A stretch of 64,000 nt of DNA from Ichthyophis bannanicus (taxonomy: Eukaryota; Chordata; Amphibia; Gymnophiona; Ichthyophiidae), in assembly GCA_033557465.1 (NCBI GenBank), contig CM066035.1:924134522-924198521 (forward strand), given 5' to 3'. Below are positions 12,761-24,520 of the stretch, in pieces. Below the pieces are notes generated by a model that did no database searches, was not told the origin of the DNA, and saw nothing but the letters and a program-made list of their open reading frames with translations. Each line of letters starts with the position of its first letter. Positions within the stretch are counted from its first letter, which is position 1. The translations under genes were made by a program, and so were the position numbers.

Positions 12761-13585
12761 TCACGAGGGCGAAGCAACCTGGGCATTCAGAGTTTCCAAA
12801 AAAGCAGTAGCCGCTGTCGGTGTAGTCAGGTAACGGGTCTGTCCCTGGACCTCCACTCTGAGCCGGGCCGGGTACAGCAATGAGAATCGTACACCTTTAT
12901 TCAGCAACTGTGAGCAGATCCCTGAGAAGGCCCGCCGCTGCTGACTGACTAGGGCCGAGTAGTCTTGAAATACAAGTATCGGTTCCGGGTCTTGTGCTCG
13001 AAGTTTTCGATTCCGGGCAGCTTTTAACACGGCCTCTTTTTGTCGATAGTCCAAAAAGCGTGCAATAACCGCACGCGGACGTCTCGCCTGCTCCCTCCGC
13101 TGGCCAAGTCTATGCACGCGTTCCAGTTTTACGTGATCCTCATCCTGGGTGTGCAACAAGTTTTCAATCCAAGTCTGCACATAGCCGAACAGGGCCCCGT
13201 CCCCCACACTCTCCGGTATCCCGATAAAACGCAGGTTCTTGCGCCTCCCCCGGTTTTCCAGGTCGTCTAGCTTGTCACCCTGTTGCTTTACCAAAGACTC
13301 CAAGGCTTCCACTTTAGCTACTAGAGAGTGCTGGGTATCCTCCACATCTGAGACTCGGGACTCTACTTGATCCAGCCTCCCAGTAAAGTCATTAAAACGT
13401 TGGCTAACAGTTTGTATCTGGTCTGCCAGTTCTTGAAATCAGGTGTCTAGCGCCTGGACCACTGCGGCGCTCACCTCCTTAACCAGGTCTGGAGTTTCAC
13501 CAGGTTTCGGGCTGGCCGGCGTCCCCTCCGCCATCTTTCCCTCCGTGGCCCGTGGCTTTTCTCGCCGTAGCCCTTTTGTCGCCAT
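12761..13585 (-). pseudogene. L1 ORF1 RNA-binding protein with one stop
   Basis: The ATG of MATKGLRREKPRATEG at 13585 opens a frame of 274 codons, interrupted by one TGA at 13441-13439 (codon 49). After it come a heptad-like coiled coil (QVESRVSDVEDTQHSLVAK), the L1 signature ENRGRRKNLRFIGIPES leading into the RRM, and a basic C-terminal domain (RPRAVIARFLDYRQKEAVL). Length and order fit L1 ORF1p, a trimeric RNA chaperone. Reading the TGA as a recent nonsense change is inference. Confidence 0.85.
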
Positions 13586-14744
13586 CCGATATCGCAGTTG
13601 GGTGGGGGGGGGGCTGCTTCCGGCACCCAGTGAACACTCGCCTTGACAAATTGCAACGGATGTGGAGGGACAAACCACTCAGCGAATATAGGTGTCTAGC
13701 AAGGTGACGCTGCAGCACCTCCTGTTGGGTACGATTGTCCTGAGATGGGAAGCCCTCCGGCTAGGCCTTTAGGCACAGGCCCCTCAATCACAGCCTTTCC
13801 TCAGTGTGCTTTCTCCCGTGCACCATGCCCTGAGAGGCTCGGTTCCCCCACAGGGGAGTTTTAAACAAAGCTGGGATATCAATGTCCAATTGTACCTTTC
13901 ATTTGTTTGCTGCTGTCCTTTCCCACCGTGCGGAGATGGCCGCGAGTCCACCTGCTTCCAAAGACACTCCACCACTCCAGGAGGCCGCTGATGACAACGG
14001 TGAAAAAGGTGCCCGAGCACGCTTTGGTTTCTGTGCAATTGCCAGTCCTGAGCCCGCAGGGAGGGCTGCAGGCCCCAGCTCCACGGGGGGTAGAGTACCA
14101 CTTAATAATTAGCACATAAAAGCAGTGGGAATAGTGCTTGATCTTTCCCCCACGTGTAATCCTCTGCCACCACTGGTCCCGTTACTGCTGGAGGCTCAGC
14201 ACCCCGTAAGGACAGATCTAAAGATAATGTCCGAGGACTTGCCTGATCGCGCTTCTTCGTGCTGTCCGGTAGGAGGAGCTGCAGAGAGTCACCGGCTCCG
14301 ACGGGGGCAGGAAGGGTCGCAGGCCTCCCGCGGAAACAGACCTCCCGGTTGTAAAATTGACGTCGGCTGTGGAGGGGGGTGCCCGATCGCGTCCCGACTC
14401 ACGCCATCTAGTTTGGGAGCTTCATTTTCAGCCTCACAGGAATGGCCTCAGAGCCCCGCACCGCTCAAGGCACAGAAGGAGTAATAGAGCCAGTGATGGT
14501 AGCAGTGTATTCGCCGATCGGCCCCAACGCGCCCTCCGCTGACTTTGGTTGCCTGCCCCGATTAGATAAGTACGGCAGCGATATTCTTCATCTCTGGACG
14601 TTTCATACCCCCGTGAGGGGAAGCTCGAGGTGGGTGGTGGAGAAAGGCTTAGAGTGATTTTTTAGCTGTTTTGTGGGGTCGGATGCCCGGAGCTGATCGT
14701 GAGCCGTGCGATCAGCTCATTGCCAAACCGGAAGTTGTTTTTTT

Positions 14745-14900
14745 TTAATTATAGTTTACTTGATTGGATTTCATTGTTTTTCATCTGTTCTGTTTTGAGG
14801 TTTTACCCCCTGAGGAAGGCAATACTGCCAAAATGCACAGGGGTTTGAATAAAGCACCTGTGACCCCTTATACTACTCGCTTCTGTGTGTGGTTCCTTGC
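14745..14900 (+). mobile_element. Penelope-type terminal repeat with hammerhead-like core
   Basis: The sequence CCTGAGGAAGGC, a small loop, GCC and AAAA at 14809-14833 resembles a hammerhead ribozyme core (CUGANGA, stem II, GAAA) with the G of GAAA replaced. Stem I can form between 14805-14809 (ACCCC) and 14840-14844 (GGGGT). Stem II pairs 14818-14820 with 14827-14829. Penelope-like terminal repeats are known to carry hammerhead motifs. This copy looks decayed. Confidence 0.5.
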
Positions 14901-15059
14901 CTCTTTACGAGTGGTCTCGCTCTGCTTTTGTTAATCGTGAAATGTCTTCTCCTGCTGCGTGTGGACATCTATCCCCATGCGTTCCTGCACTTCCGTCTGT
15001 ATATTTGAGAAACAGCTCCACCAAGCAAAGCTATTTCTAGAATACTATTGGAAATGAGT

Positions 15060-15240
15060 ATGTCCCACCTCTAAGTCTTAATTCTGATCTCCATATCTTA
15101 TCTGAAATATCCCTGAAATATACCTAGTGCACTTTAGTAAAACAGCCCATTGGATTGTAAGCCCTCTCGGGGTTCAGGAAAATACCTATGGTACCTGAAT
15201 GTAACTTGCCTTGAGACACGTATGAAAAAGAGTTGAACTA
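15060..15240 (+). repeat. SINE-like 3' half
   Basis: The stretch around 15154-15235 (GGATTGTAAGCCCTCTCGGG, then ACCTGAATGTAACTTGCCTT) resembles the body and tail of the tRNA-derived SINE seen at 19585-19862 (AGATTGTGAGCCCTTCGGGG). The tRNA-like head was not recognised. Confidence 0.45.
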
Positions 15241-15369
15241 AATCCAAAAGCCCAAAAGATAGTGGGGCCAGTAACAGTCTTCCAGTGTTTGGCAATAACC
15301 AATCTAGCCAGTAAGAGCAAGTGCAGAACCAGCTTAGACCTTTCCCTCAGATGCTGAAGAACAGATACA

Positions 15370-15836
15370 GCCCTAGATGATGAACATTAGGGTCACACTC
15401 CGTGGCTACACCTGTACCTCCCCCGAGACCTTTTCTATCTTCTCACACTTCCACCACCTATGGAAAGAGGATCCATCCCTTCCACAACCTATCCAACATT
15501 TAGCATCCTTTGATCTATCCAACTTATACATTAATTGGGATGTGACAAAAAGCCTACAAATGATGCCGAATCCAGTTTGTCTGTAATTAGTAAAAAGGGA
15601 GCAGGAGTCTGAGTATCTGTTCACTATTTTCCAGCTCTTCTTGCCCGAAGGACCATTTAGCCACTGGTTCCACTCAGCAGTAAGAACAGGAACCCTGGAG
15701 CTATACACCTGTCCCAGAGCAGCATAAAGTTTGGATACCAACCCTTTATGACTGCCACTCTTAAACAGTACTTCCTCCTGCGCATGAAAAACCTTTCTAA
15801 ACTGTTTCTCGTTTCTGACTCCATGACAAAACATCT
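15370..15836 (-). pseudogene. L1 ORF2 C-terminal fragment
   Basis: The minus-strand frame 15834-15406 shows the end of an L1-type ORF2: FHAQEEVLFKSGSHKGLVSK, LTAEWNQWLNGPSGKKSWK and a degraded CxxC...H..WW..C block (CWIGCGRDGSSFHRWWKC). It stops abruptly at the CR1 3' end near 15837, so the CR1 probably inserted into this L1 copy. Confidence 0.6.
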
Positions 15837-15842
15837 AACATA

Positions 15843-16177
15843 GTAACACAGTAAATGATGGCAGATAAAGACCAGCATGGTCCATCTAGTCTGCCCAGCA
15901 CGATGGCAAGCGTAGGTGCACCTGCCACTCTGTGCAGGCCACCCCTCCCCACGTCCGTGTTTAGGGGTGAACCCACCACTCCATGCAGGACACCCCTATT
16001 TGTTGAGAAATTAGATGGTTCAGTTTACTTTGATTTTATTCTGTTGCTGTAAAGGGATCCACTGTGTCTGTCCCATGCCATTTTGAATTCCGTCACCGTG
16101 TTTGCCCCCACCACTTCCATCGGCATTCCAAGCATCTACCACCCTTTCTGTGAAAAAGTATTTCCTGACATTGCCTT
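15843..16177 (-). other. CR1 3' UTR
   Basis: This is the untranslated 3' end of the CR1 on the minus strand. The terminal part at 15843-15905 (AACATAGTAACACAGTAAAT on the + strand, then GGTCCATCTAGTCTGCCCAG) is the short conserved end expected to be recognised by the element's own RT. Confidence 0.6.
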
Positions 16178-18804
16178 TCAATTTACCACCTTGCAGCTTC
16201 CTGTTATGCCCTCTAGTTTTACAGCTTCCCCGTCTTTGGAAGAGGTTTGTTCATTATTTCCCTTTAAGTAGTTAAAGGTCTGAATCATATCTCCCCTGTC
16301 CCTCCTCTCCTCCAAAGTGTACATATTTAGGTCTTCAAGTCTCTTCTCATAAGGCTTCTGACGCAGGCTCCAAATCATTTTGGTCGCCTTCCTCTGAACA
16401 GTTTCCAGTCTCTTTACATCCTTTGCAAGATACGGTCTCCAGAACTGAACACAGTACTCCAGGTGAGGCCTCACCAGTGACTTATACAGCGGCATTAGTA
16501 CCTCTTCCTTTCTGCTGGTGATTCCTCTTTGTATGCAGCCCAACATCCTCCTGCTTTTGCCACCGCCTTGTCGCATTGTTTTGCCACCTTGAGATCTTCA
16601 GAAATAATCACACCAAGGTCTTTCTCCTGATCCGTACACACCAACCTCTCGCCCCCTCTCGTGTACATTTCCCTTGGATTTCTGCTACCCAAGTGCATGA
16701 CTCTGCACTTCTTTGCATTAAATCTTAATTGCCAAGCATTAGACCATTCTTCCAGCTTTTGTAGATCTTTCCTCATGTTAACCACTCCCTCGGGGGAGTC
16801 CACTCTGTTGCAAATTTTCATGTCATCTGCAAAAAGACAGACTTTTCCATTCAGTCCTTCAGCAATATCACTCACAAATACATTGAACAGTGCTGGGCCC
16901 AGGACCCACCCCTGGGGCACCCCGCTAATCACCTTCCCTTCATCCGAGTGAGCTCCATTTACCATCACCCTCATCGTCTGTCAGTCAACCAATTTCTGAT
17001 CCAATTTACCATCTTAGGATCCATCCCCAAGCTACTGAGTTTATTGATAAGCCTCCTATGAGGAACAGTATCAAAGGCTTTGCTGAAATCCATCGCATGC
17101 CCCTGATCTAGCTCCCTGGTCACCCGGTCAAAGAACTCAATCAGATTTGTTTGGCAAGATCATCCTTCGGTAAAACCATATTGCCTTGGGTCTTGCAACC
17201 TGTTGGTTTTGAGAAAGTTCACTATTCGCTCTTTCAGGAGTGCCTCCATTACTTTTCCCGCCACCGAGGTAAGGCTCACGGGCCTGTAGTCTGACACTTC
17301 TTCCCTGTCACCACTTTTGTGTAGAGGTATGACATCAGCCGTTCTCCAGTCCTGAGGAACCTCTCCTGTTTCCAAGGATCTGTTGAAAACATCCTTTAAC
17401 GGCCCTGCAAGAACCTCTCTGAGCTCTTTCAGTATCCTGGGATGTATCCTATCCGGTCCCATGGCCTTGTCCACTTTCAGTTTCGCAAGTTGTTCTAATA
17501 TATCATCTTCTGTGAATGGCTTGGTATCTACTTCATTCCCATTTTTATATTTGGGAGTCACAGGTGGTCCTTCTCCAGGACTTTCTTTAGTAAAAACAGA
17601 GCAGAAGTATTCGTTTAGCAATTTCGCTTTTTCAATGTCACTTTCCACGAGTCCGTTTGCAGCACTTCTGAGTCCTGCAATTCCACCTCTGATCTTCTTC
17701 CTTTCCCAAATATACCTGAAGAAAGTTTTGTCGCCACACTTAACATCGTTAGCCATTTTTTCCTCTGCCTTTGATTTTGCTATCCTTATTTCTCTCTTTG
17801 TCTCTTTGAGTTTGATCCTGTATTCATTTCTGTGTTCCTCTGTTTGTGAGCTTTTGAATTTTGCGAAAGCTGTGTTTTTTGCCTTTATTTGAGCAACCAC
17901 GTCTTTGGAAAATCAAATAGGTTTTCTTCTCCTCTTGTTTTTGTTTACTTTTGTTACATATTTATTTGTTGCCCCTTTTATTGCCACCTTTAGTTTAGCC
18001 CATAGCAATTCCACTTCCCTTATCTCCTTCCACCCTGTCAGCTCCTCCTTTAGGTACTCGGACATTTTATTGAAGTCTGTGTTTTTGAAGTTTAGAATTT
18101 TGAGCTTGCTATGATTGACCTGTACCTTGTTGGCTTTTATCTCAAACCACACCGTGTGATGATCGCTGCTGCTCACAGGGGCACTCATGCAGACATTTGA
18201 CACGCTATCACCGTTGGTGAGCACTAAATCCAGTGTTGAGCTTTCCCTGGTTGGTTCCATCACCATTTGTCTAAGTAACGCATCTTGAAGAGCATCCATG
18301 ATTTTTTTGCTTCTTTCCAGATTTGCAGAAGGAGTAATCCAATCCATATCAGGTAGATTAAAATCACCCAATATGATCACTTCCCCCTTTGTGGCTATCT
18401 TGGCAATATCTATAATCAATTCGTTACCTATCTCTTCAATTTTTTGTCGGAGGTCTGTAGACTACAGCAGTATGGATGACAGTGTCATCTCCTCTTTCCA
18501 ACACAATCCAGAGCGCTTCTTCTTTTCCCCATGCCCCCTGCATTTCAGTAGCTTTAATATTGCTTTTGACATACAAGGCTACTCCTCCTCCTCTTCCATT
18601 TTCTCTGTCTCTTCTGAATAGATTATAGCCAGGTATGGCTATATCCCAATCATGCGATTCATTTAGCCATGTTTCTGTAATGGCCACAATGTCCAAATCC
18701 ATTTCCACCATTAGGGTTTCCAGGTCCGGAACTTTGTTGGATAAGCTTCGAGCATTTGTGCTCATTGCTTTCCAGCATTTAACTGGCTTGTGTGTATTTA
18801 GCAT
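16178..18804 (-). pseudogene. CR1 ORF2 endonuclease/reverse transcriptase
   Basis: Endonuclease motifs at 18780-17900: MSTNARSLSNKVPDLETL, VAITETWLNESHDWD, GRGGGVALYVKSN, VIILGDFNLPDMDW and SSDHHTVWFEI. RT motifs at 17400-16178: RTADVIPLHKSGDREEVSDY, RPVSLTSVAGKVMEALLKE, the catalytic FADD (VCLFADDMKICNRV), and the end block LYKSLVRPHLEYCVQFWRPY. Lesions: a frameshift in an A run near 18436, an in-frame TGA near 17913, a TGA near 17160 where CGA is expected, and a shift near 16975-16980. Not functional. Confidence 0.9.
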
Positions 18805-19537
18805 TGATTTTGTTCTGCCTACATCTTCCCACTTGTTTTTGATGTGTGGTTTAAAATTGTGGCTGTTTCTGATTTTAATCTGCTTTTGCAGAGGGTGACG
18901 TCCAGAGCTTGACCTTCTACATCCGTCACCTCCTTTTTCTAGTTTAAATGCATATCCACATATTGCTTGAATTTTTCACTTAGGATTCTTTTCCCTGCGA
19001 CAGAGAGATGTAGTCCATCTGCACAGTATAGTCTCTTGTTGTTCCATCTGTTACCCCAGTCGCCAATAAATCTGAATCCTTCTGGTTTGCACCAGGTCTG
19101 GAGCCATGTATTAAAGCTGTTAATGCGATACAGCCTTTTTGCCCCCTTACCAAGCACAGGTAGAATTTCTGAGAATGCAACAGTGTTAACAATGGGCTTG
19201 AGTTTCTCTCCCAGAGATTGGAAGTCCTTTTGGACTGTAGAGGCACTGTTTCTAGCCAGGTCATTTGTGCCCCAGTGGATAACAACATCAAGTTTGGAGT
19301 GTTCACTTTCTGTGCTTCGTTCAACAATGTGGTTTGTATTCCTGCTGGCTGAAGAACTTGGGAGGCACTTGACTATCTTCTCTCCTTTGAACTGTGTTCC
19401 CAAGTTGGTGCCACTGATGATGGAATCACTAAGTAGTAGTAGTTTGGTGAGGTTTTTTTCATATTTGGTCCTTTAGCAGGAGATTGGGCATTGTCTGTCT
19501 CATTTAAGGGCCCTTCAGTTTCTTTGGATTGGGCATC

Positions 19538-20245
19538 CTCATTCGCCAAGGCAGAGAAGGCATTATGCAGGGATATTATGCAGGAGGGAGGAGTGGCTCA
19601 GTGGTTGGGACAGGTTACCTCAGGCCGGAAGGCCGGGGGATTCAATTCCCATATGGGGACAAGCAACCTCAGGCCGGAGGGACTGGGTTCTCTAGTCCCA
19701 TGGCCACTCCTTGTGGCCTTGGGCAAGCCACTTAACCCTCCATTGCCTCAGGTACACTTAGATTGTGAGCCCTTCGGGGAGAAGGTAATAAAAAGCACCT
19801 GTTAGTATACATGTAAACCGCACTGATTCTAAAGAGCGCGGTATAAAAAATAAAATAAAAATATCTCCTCATGCATAGGATGCCTCTGTGTCACAGGTCG
19901 CAATCTACCAGAACCCACTGTGATCCATTTGTTCCTGGGGTTTTTCATTCTTTGTGGGAGCACTGGTGGACTTTGTTCAGTTTGTATCTTAGAAGAGGTA
20001 CGCTTCATTGCAGCCAGTTTCTCCCTCAGTTCCTCATCCTCATTAGCCAAGGCAGAGAAGGCATTATGCAGGGATATCTTTTGATGCATAGGATGTCTGT
20101 GCGTTACAGGGCGCAATCTACCAGAACCCACTGTGATCCACTTGTCCACTTGGGGTGTTTAATGCTTTGTGGGAGCGGTGGTGGACATTGTTCAGTTTGT
20201 GTCCTAGAAGAGGTGTGCTTCATTGCAGCCAGTTCCTCCCTCAGT
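19538..20245 (+). repeat. Tandem duplication (about 210 bp) inside CR1 ORF1
   Basis: The unit starting GCCAAGGCAGAGAAGGCATT occurs at about 19545 and 20046, and both units end in CAGCCAGTT(T/C)CTCCCTCAGT (about 20012-20030 and 20226-20245). Removing the SINE from the first unit gives two units of about 210 bases, in frame with each other, each encoding a WITVGSGRLRPVT-type segment of ORF1. Confidence 0.75.
19585..19862 (+). mobile_element. tRNA-derived SINE with L2-like tail
   Basis: The head has pol III promoter boxes: A box TGGCTCAGTGG at 19594-19604 and B box GGATTCAATTCC at 19638-19649. A central body follows, then a 3' end (19811-19843) with the hairpin arms ACCGC and GCGGT and an A-rich (AAAAT)n tail, matching the L2 3' end of this genome. 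It lies inside the first unit of the CR1 ORF1 duplication, so it is younger than the duplication. A target-site duplication is not clear. Confidence 0.8.
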
Positions 20246-20255
20246 AGGGACACCT

Positions 20256-20475
20256 CTTTATTATTTATTTATTTATTTATTTACAGTTTCTTTTATACCG
20301 CACTATTCGACATCAGCGCGGTTTACAATGAACAGAAACTACACTTCTCAAAAATTGATCAGTGCTTACAATGAACAGCTGGGTATACATTAAACAGGTT
20401 ACATTCAACAGGTTTCATAAACAGAGGAACATAATAACTATGTACAAAAAGCAACTATGTACAGAATAACTAAAC
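20256..20475 (-). mobile_element. L2/SINE 3' tail fragment
   Basis: A (TTTA)n run at 20257-20283 followed by TATACCGCACTATTCGACAT and the paired GCGCGGTTTAC is the reverse complement of the L2-type 3' end. The rest to about 20475 is 3' UTR-like and non-coding. It interrupts CR1 ORF1. Confidence 0.65.
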
Positions 20476-20819
20476 GCAGCTATATGTTTCTTGATAAGGG
20501 AAGAAGCAAGGTGAGATTGCAGCTCTTCGCGTTAAGACTATGGAGTGCATGGGTTTAACGTGTTGGCCTGGAGTGTAGAGGTAGGTTGGTGTGAGGCGGT
20601 GTCTAAAAAAAGCTAGGTCTTCCCTTAGTAGAGTCAGTTCTTTATGCATGGCAGTTGACCTGAGGCACATAGGACAAGCTCTGAGGTTCCAAATGATTCG
20701 TCTTGGAATGAAAGTACTGCATTTATTGCACTGAATACACAACATGCTGAATAAGCAGTCCTAGAAGGAGAAGAGTAGAAAGTATTGATAGAATGGTATC
20801 TTTCTACCTAGCCAGGCTT

Positions 20820-21375
20820 CAAACTGTTCCATTTAAACCATCATCCCCTAAAAAAACAGCACTGCAAATTTAGAAATCCCTAACTTTTCCAAGTCCTGGA
20901 CAAGCTTTTCCCATTCTGCAGCCATGAAAGGGAGAAAATCTATGGTTTTGCTTTGAGGAATCATAGCCCCAGTTGGGTTTATAATTTTTTTTCTTACTGC
21001 TCTTCAAACATAGCAGGGGAGCCATGAAATTTCATTCTCTTCTCCTCAAATCTATCCCCTCCTTTCCCCCCCCCTCCCAATTCAAAATATAGAATGTAGG
21101 ACCAGGAGAAATCTCCCTTTTCTCGCTCAATGCATTTCTGGAGATCTATCACAATACAATTTTAAAGACCTCAGGACCACCGCACGATAATATGTCAGGA
21201 AATTAGAGCAATCCAATCCCTCCCCCCTCCTTCTCTAACATTCATCTTTTCCCATTGATCCTAGGTTTCATCTTGGATCAAATGAATGAGTCTAACATTT
21301 CCTAGCACTTTTTAAAGCAATTAGCCGGTATTCTGATCAGAAGCTGTGTAAAGAGAACTCTGGCAGCAGACTAAG
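20820..21375 (-). pseudogene. L1 ORF2 fragment (RT end/connector)
   Basis: On the minus strand, broken frames give blocks such as IWSKMKPRING (near 21280) and LKLYCDRSPEM (near 21160), similar to the region after the RT in L1 ORF2. It ends at the hAT-like terminus at 21376. It may belong to the same L1 copy as 22500-24520, separated by later insertions. Confidence 0.45.
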
Positions 21376-21964
21376 CAGGGGTCATAATTTTGAAAGCCGA
21401 CACCTTATTTATTTATTTAACCTAGACGGCCTGCACGCATAGCAGATCCCTGGCTACCTCAGTCAGACTCCTGAATGGAGCCATGGCGTCCTGTCGCCAT
21501 GGCACTGCAGCTCCATTCAGGAGCTGCAAATTCCGGCCGCCACTGACCCTCTTCTTTCCCCACAGCTGGACCCTCAACCCAGCCTCCCATGGCTAGGGTC
21601 CAGCTGCAGGGACCTTACTGCACCCCTTACCTCTTTGACACGGCCCAGAGGCATGATCCCCGAACATCCAGGGGGGCTTATTCCACCTCTGCATTGGAAC
21701 AAGTCCCCCGTCCATGTTCACGACTCTGGACGTACAGGGTCGACTTCAGAATTGGACCCGTACGTCTGGGGTCATGGCCTGCCCATGCCCCTCCCTCGTT
21801 CTGCCTCAGACACGCCCCCTCCTGACCCCATCTAAGCCTCCCCATACGAACGAGCTGTTTGTACTGGGAGGCATTAGCCGGGGACAGAAGGGGAGCGAAT
21901 AGCAGGGATGGATGTCCAATCCAGACATCCATACCTGCTATTCGTGCCACTGAATGACCCCCAG
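21376..21964. mobile_element. hAT-like non-autonomous element with internal hairpins
   Basis: The ends CAGGGGTCAT (21376-21385) and, inverted, CTGGGGGTCAT (21954-21964) look like hAT-type terminal inverted repeats. Inside are two strong hairpins: 21469-21522 (13-bp perfect outer arms, 8-bp inner arms) and 21896-21944 (21-bp arms, one mismatch, 7-base loop). No transposase is present. The flanking eight bases do not match, so the boundaries or class may be wrong. Confidence 0.45.
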
Positions 21965-22017
21965 AGTGAACTTCTAAATTCTTACATAGTATCAGGAGAA
22001 GGGGGAAGCGCAATGGA

Positions 22018-22499
22018 TTTCTAAGTTCTTACATAGAGTTAGTAATAGAAGGTTGAGGAAACAGTTCAACAGTAGTGAGAAATTTTGCTGTGTAATGATG
22101 TGTATGGATCATGGAGTAGTCTGATTTAACTCTCGCTACTAAAGTGTTCCAAGAAGATTGGGGTCTTCAGTTTCTTGCGGAATTCTGTCAGGTCAGTGAT
22201 AGATCATATGTCATCAGGGAGTGAATTCCATATGCTCGGTGAGTCGAGTAAGGAGACTCGGTTTGAAGCTATTTGCGTGCTTTTCAGCTTTTGAGTAGGG
22301 ATGGTGAATGTGTTTTGGGCATTACTTCTCCTTGTTCTGTTGTTTGGTTTTCTGTGTAATAAGGATTGAAGGTAAGCCAAGGATAAGTTGTTGGAAACTT
22401 TGAAGCTAATCAGTAAGACCTTATATCTTAATTGGTCTAATACAGGAGGCCAATGTAACTGTTTTAGTATTGGTGTTATATGCTCAGTTCTGACCTCAC
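22018..22499 (-). mobile_element. L2-clade LINE, C-terminal fragment
   Basis: The minus strand encodes the L2 C-terminal region with few interruptions: SFKVSNNLSLAYLQSLL, NTFTIPTQKLKSTQIASNR and LDSPSIWNSLPDD, matching the arrangement at 2520-2860 and 28120-28380. Bases 21972-21989 and 22018-22035 form an 18-base direct repeat (TTCTAA[A/G]TTCTTACATAG) beside the hAT-like element. Confidence 0.7.
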
Positions 22500-24520
22500 C
22501 AACTCAGAGTAAGGGAATGCCAACCTTCAACGTCCTCCCTATAATTTAGCTTAAAGAAATTATTCACATCAGCAAGCCCATATATCCCTAATTCCTGAGC
22601 CCCCCCCATCTACCTAGCTAAAAGGGGTTCCCATATCCTTCCACACACTTATCCATACTGATTTTTAATTCCGAAAACCTCATAAACCTCCCAATCTCTT
22701 CCATTAAATGCAGAAAGGGCATTTTAGGGTTTCTCAGAAAAGCTAAGGTATCATCTACGTAAAGTTGTATGTTCTCCTCCAATAACAATTGGTAGAATGA
22801 CCCTATTCTGGCATATCATTGCAACAAACGGCTTGATATCCAATGCAAAAATTAGAGGAGATAAAGGGTACCATTGCTTGGTCCCCCTAAAGAGGCTAAA
22901 CTCATCCAATCTGGACCCATTAACCAAAATTGAGGCATAAGGTTTCAGAGAGTGTGCATGTACCCAGCTAAGGAAATTATCCCCAAAATTAAGTTGTTCC
23001 ATCATAGTAAATTATTTAAAAAATCTACTCCACCCTATCAAACACTTTCAGGCTGATGCAGAAGAATTAGTGGGCCTTTGTACGTAGATAACGCAACTTA
23101 TATGCACAAGTTCTGCCACGCCAAATGCAGAAAAGAGATTGATGCACATGTAAACAGCAAAAGTATGCACCCACAGCAACGTCAAGCCTATTTAAATTAT
23201 ACACAAATGAGCTGCACATATTAAAATGGAATGCTAATAAGGTCTGTATCCAATGCAGAGTAACGTGTAGGCGATTACATAACCAGCAGCAGTGCCAATA
23301 TCTCTACGCCTGGTCTGAGGAGACTTAAACATCTTGCACATGTAGGGAAAAAATGTTTCAGAGTATGAACTGGCGAACCTTTGATGTGAACATTTTCTGC
23401 GTGTATCTTTCAGTGTATAAGCGAAAGTTTGGCATTGAAGAAGAAATATCTTTTGCTTCTTATCCTTGTTCGGTTTTTTGACTCACTTATATCATTCTCC
23501 ATTTACTATTAAATCTCTTTGTTGTAATTTCATAAAAAAATGTTTTTGGGTGAAATAGTGTTGATTATTATGGGCTGAGCAACAAAAGAACCTGCACGTC
23601 CTGTGCGCATAACGTGAGCGTTTGACATTTACATGCATGTGTACACAGCCACTTGTAGCGCATCTGTTGTTTGTACATGTGTTGGCTCCCCTTCTTTCAA
23701 CTTTACGCCAAAGTTTTTGCACATAGCTCATTTGCTTACATACCCTTTGCAGCATACCTTTGCTGAAGTCTCACGCTATTGGCACGCTACAAAAACACGT
23801 ACAGTTAATAGTGCATGACTTCAGCGCTGTCTTTCTGCATCGGACTGTCTGTCTGTGTCAAGGACCAGACACATAGTTTGTCCTTTCTAGTCTTTACTAC
23901 TTGGATAATATTTACTGCTCTCCGGACATTGTCTGCCCTTGATGAACCCCATCTGATCTGGATATGTAATCTTGGGAATTCTCCTCTTCTAACCTATTTG
24001 ATAATACCTTTCCAATATCTTCATGTCACAGTTCAATAATGCTATGGAACAATAACTCCCACAGTTCTTTTCTGGCTTTCCCTATCTATGAAGAACTACC
24101 ACATTAGTCTGGTACATAGATTTGGGCAAGGAATGACCAGCTAAGATATCCTTAAACATTCTGCCAAGAATAGAAGAGGCCCTGTACCCCAGTACTCTGC
24201 AGGAAAGCCATCATCCCTTTCAGGAAGACTCTTAATTACCATCATTGCCTCACTCTTTGAAACGGGTGTGTCCCAAAGTTCCTTTACCTTCTTAAACTGC
24301 ACGTCTGAAAGGTACTGGAGAACATCTCTTCCCTAACCAAAGGACATTCCAAACTACAATTTCTCATTGAAGCAGCTGTATGGGAACTGGAAAACAGAAA
24401 GGTTGGGACTTCCTGATCTTAAGAAATATAATTGGGCTTGCCTAATATGGTATTCAAAAGACTGAGTAACAAGATGCCAGGACTATACCCTGGTTGACTA
24501 TGAAAAGAGGTGAGATCTTC
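22500..24520 (-). pseudogene. L1 ORF2 reverse transcriptase fragment, split by an insert
   Basis: From high to low coordinates the minus strand encodes the linker before RT (about 24290-24180, VSKSEAMMVIKSLPE), RT start (about 24040-23900, IALLNCDMKILER and DQMGFIKGRQ), then after the insert at 23050-23830 the part FDRVE, NFGDNFLSWVHAHS, NGSRLDEFSLFRG and a Y-V-D-D catalytic box near 22755 (QLYVDDTLAFLRN). Frames are broken throughout. The catalytic alanine-to-valine change is seen in other RTs, but this copy is dead. Confidence 0.75.
23050..23830. mobile_element. 781-bp insert in L1 with 5-bp target duplication
   Basis: The L1 codons for D-A-E-K and V-F-D-R are split by this segment. The bases CTTTC occur on both sides (23045-23049 and 23831-23835), as expected for a 5-bp target-site duplication. 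No coding region or strong terminal inverted repeat was found. The interior is rich in alternating purine-pyrimidine words. The class is unknown. Confidence 0.55.

Larger units (their letters stand above)
7741..14740 (-). mobile_element. Near full-length L1-clade LINE
   Basis: On the minus strand: GC-rich 5' region (about 14740-13590), ORF1, an unusually long inter-ORF spacer, ORF2, a short 3' UTR and a poly(A) tail (poly-T at 7741-7757 on the + strand). ORF1 has a single in-frame stop and ORF2 a single frameshift, so this is the most complete LINE in the window and probably one of the youngest. The 5' end is placed near 14735 where GC-rich sequence gives way to a T-rich run. A 10-bp stem loop lies at 14690-14718. 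Confidence 0.85.
18939..20745 (-). pseudogene. CR1 ORF1, zinc finger and SGNH-esterase-like domain
   Basis: The N-terminus at 20745-20470 has paired cysteines (MLCIQCNKCSTFIP and RACPMCLRSTAMHKEL) followed by a helical stretch. The middle is a tandemly duplicated segment (20245-19538) encoding GSGRLRPVT-type repeats, broken by a SINE. The C-terminal 19403-18939 shows the SGNH-hydrolase-like pattern known in CR1 ORF1: DVVIHWGTNDLARN (block III), then YCADGLHLSVAGKRIL (the D-x-x-H block). The esterase may aid RNP or membrane interaction. That role is not settled for the family. Confidence 0.8.
15843..20750 (-). mobile_element. Near full-length CR1-clade LINE
   Basis: On the minus strand it holds ORF1 (zinc finger plus esterase), ORF2 (endonuclease, RT) and a short 3' UTR ending near 15843. 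It lacks a poly(A) tail, as CR1 elements do. Two later insertions sit in ORF1: a tRNA-SINE at 19585-19862 and an L2 3' tail at 20256-20475. Without them the element is about 4.4 kb. Lesions are few (several nonsense changes and one or two frameshifts). Confidence 0.85.
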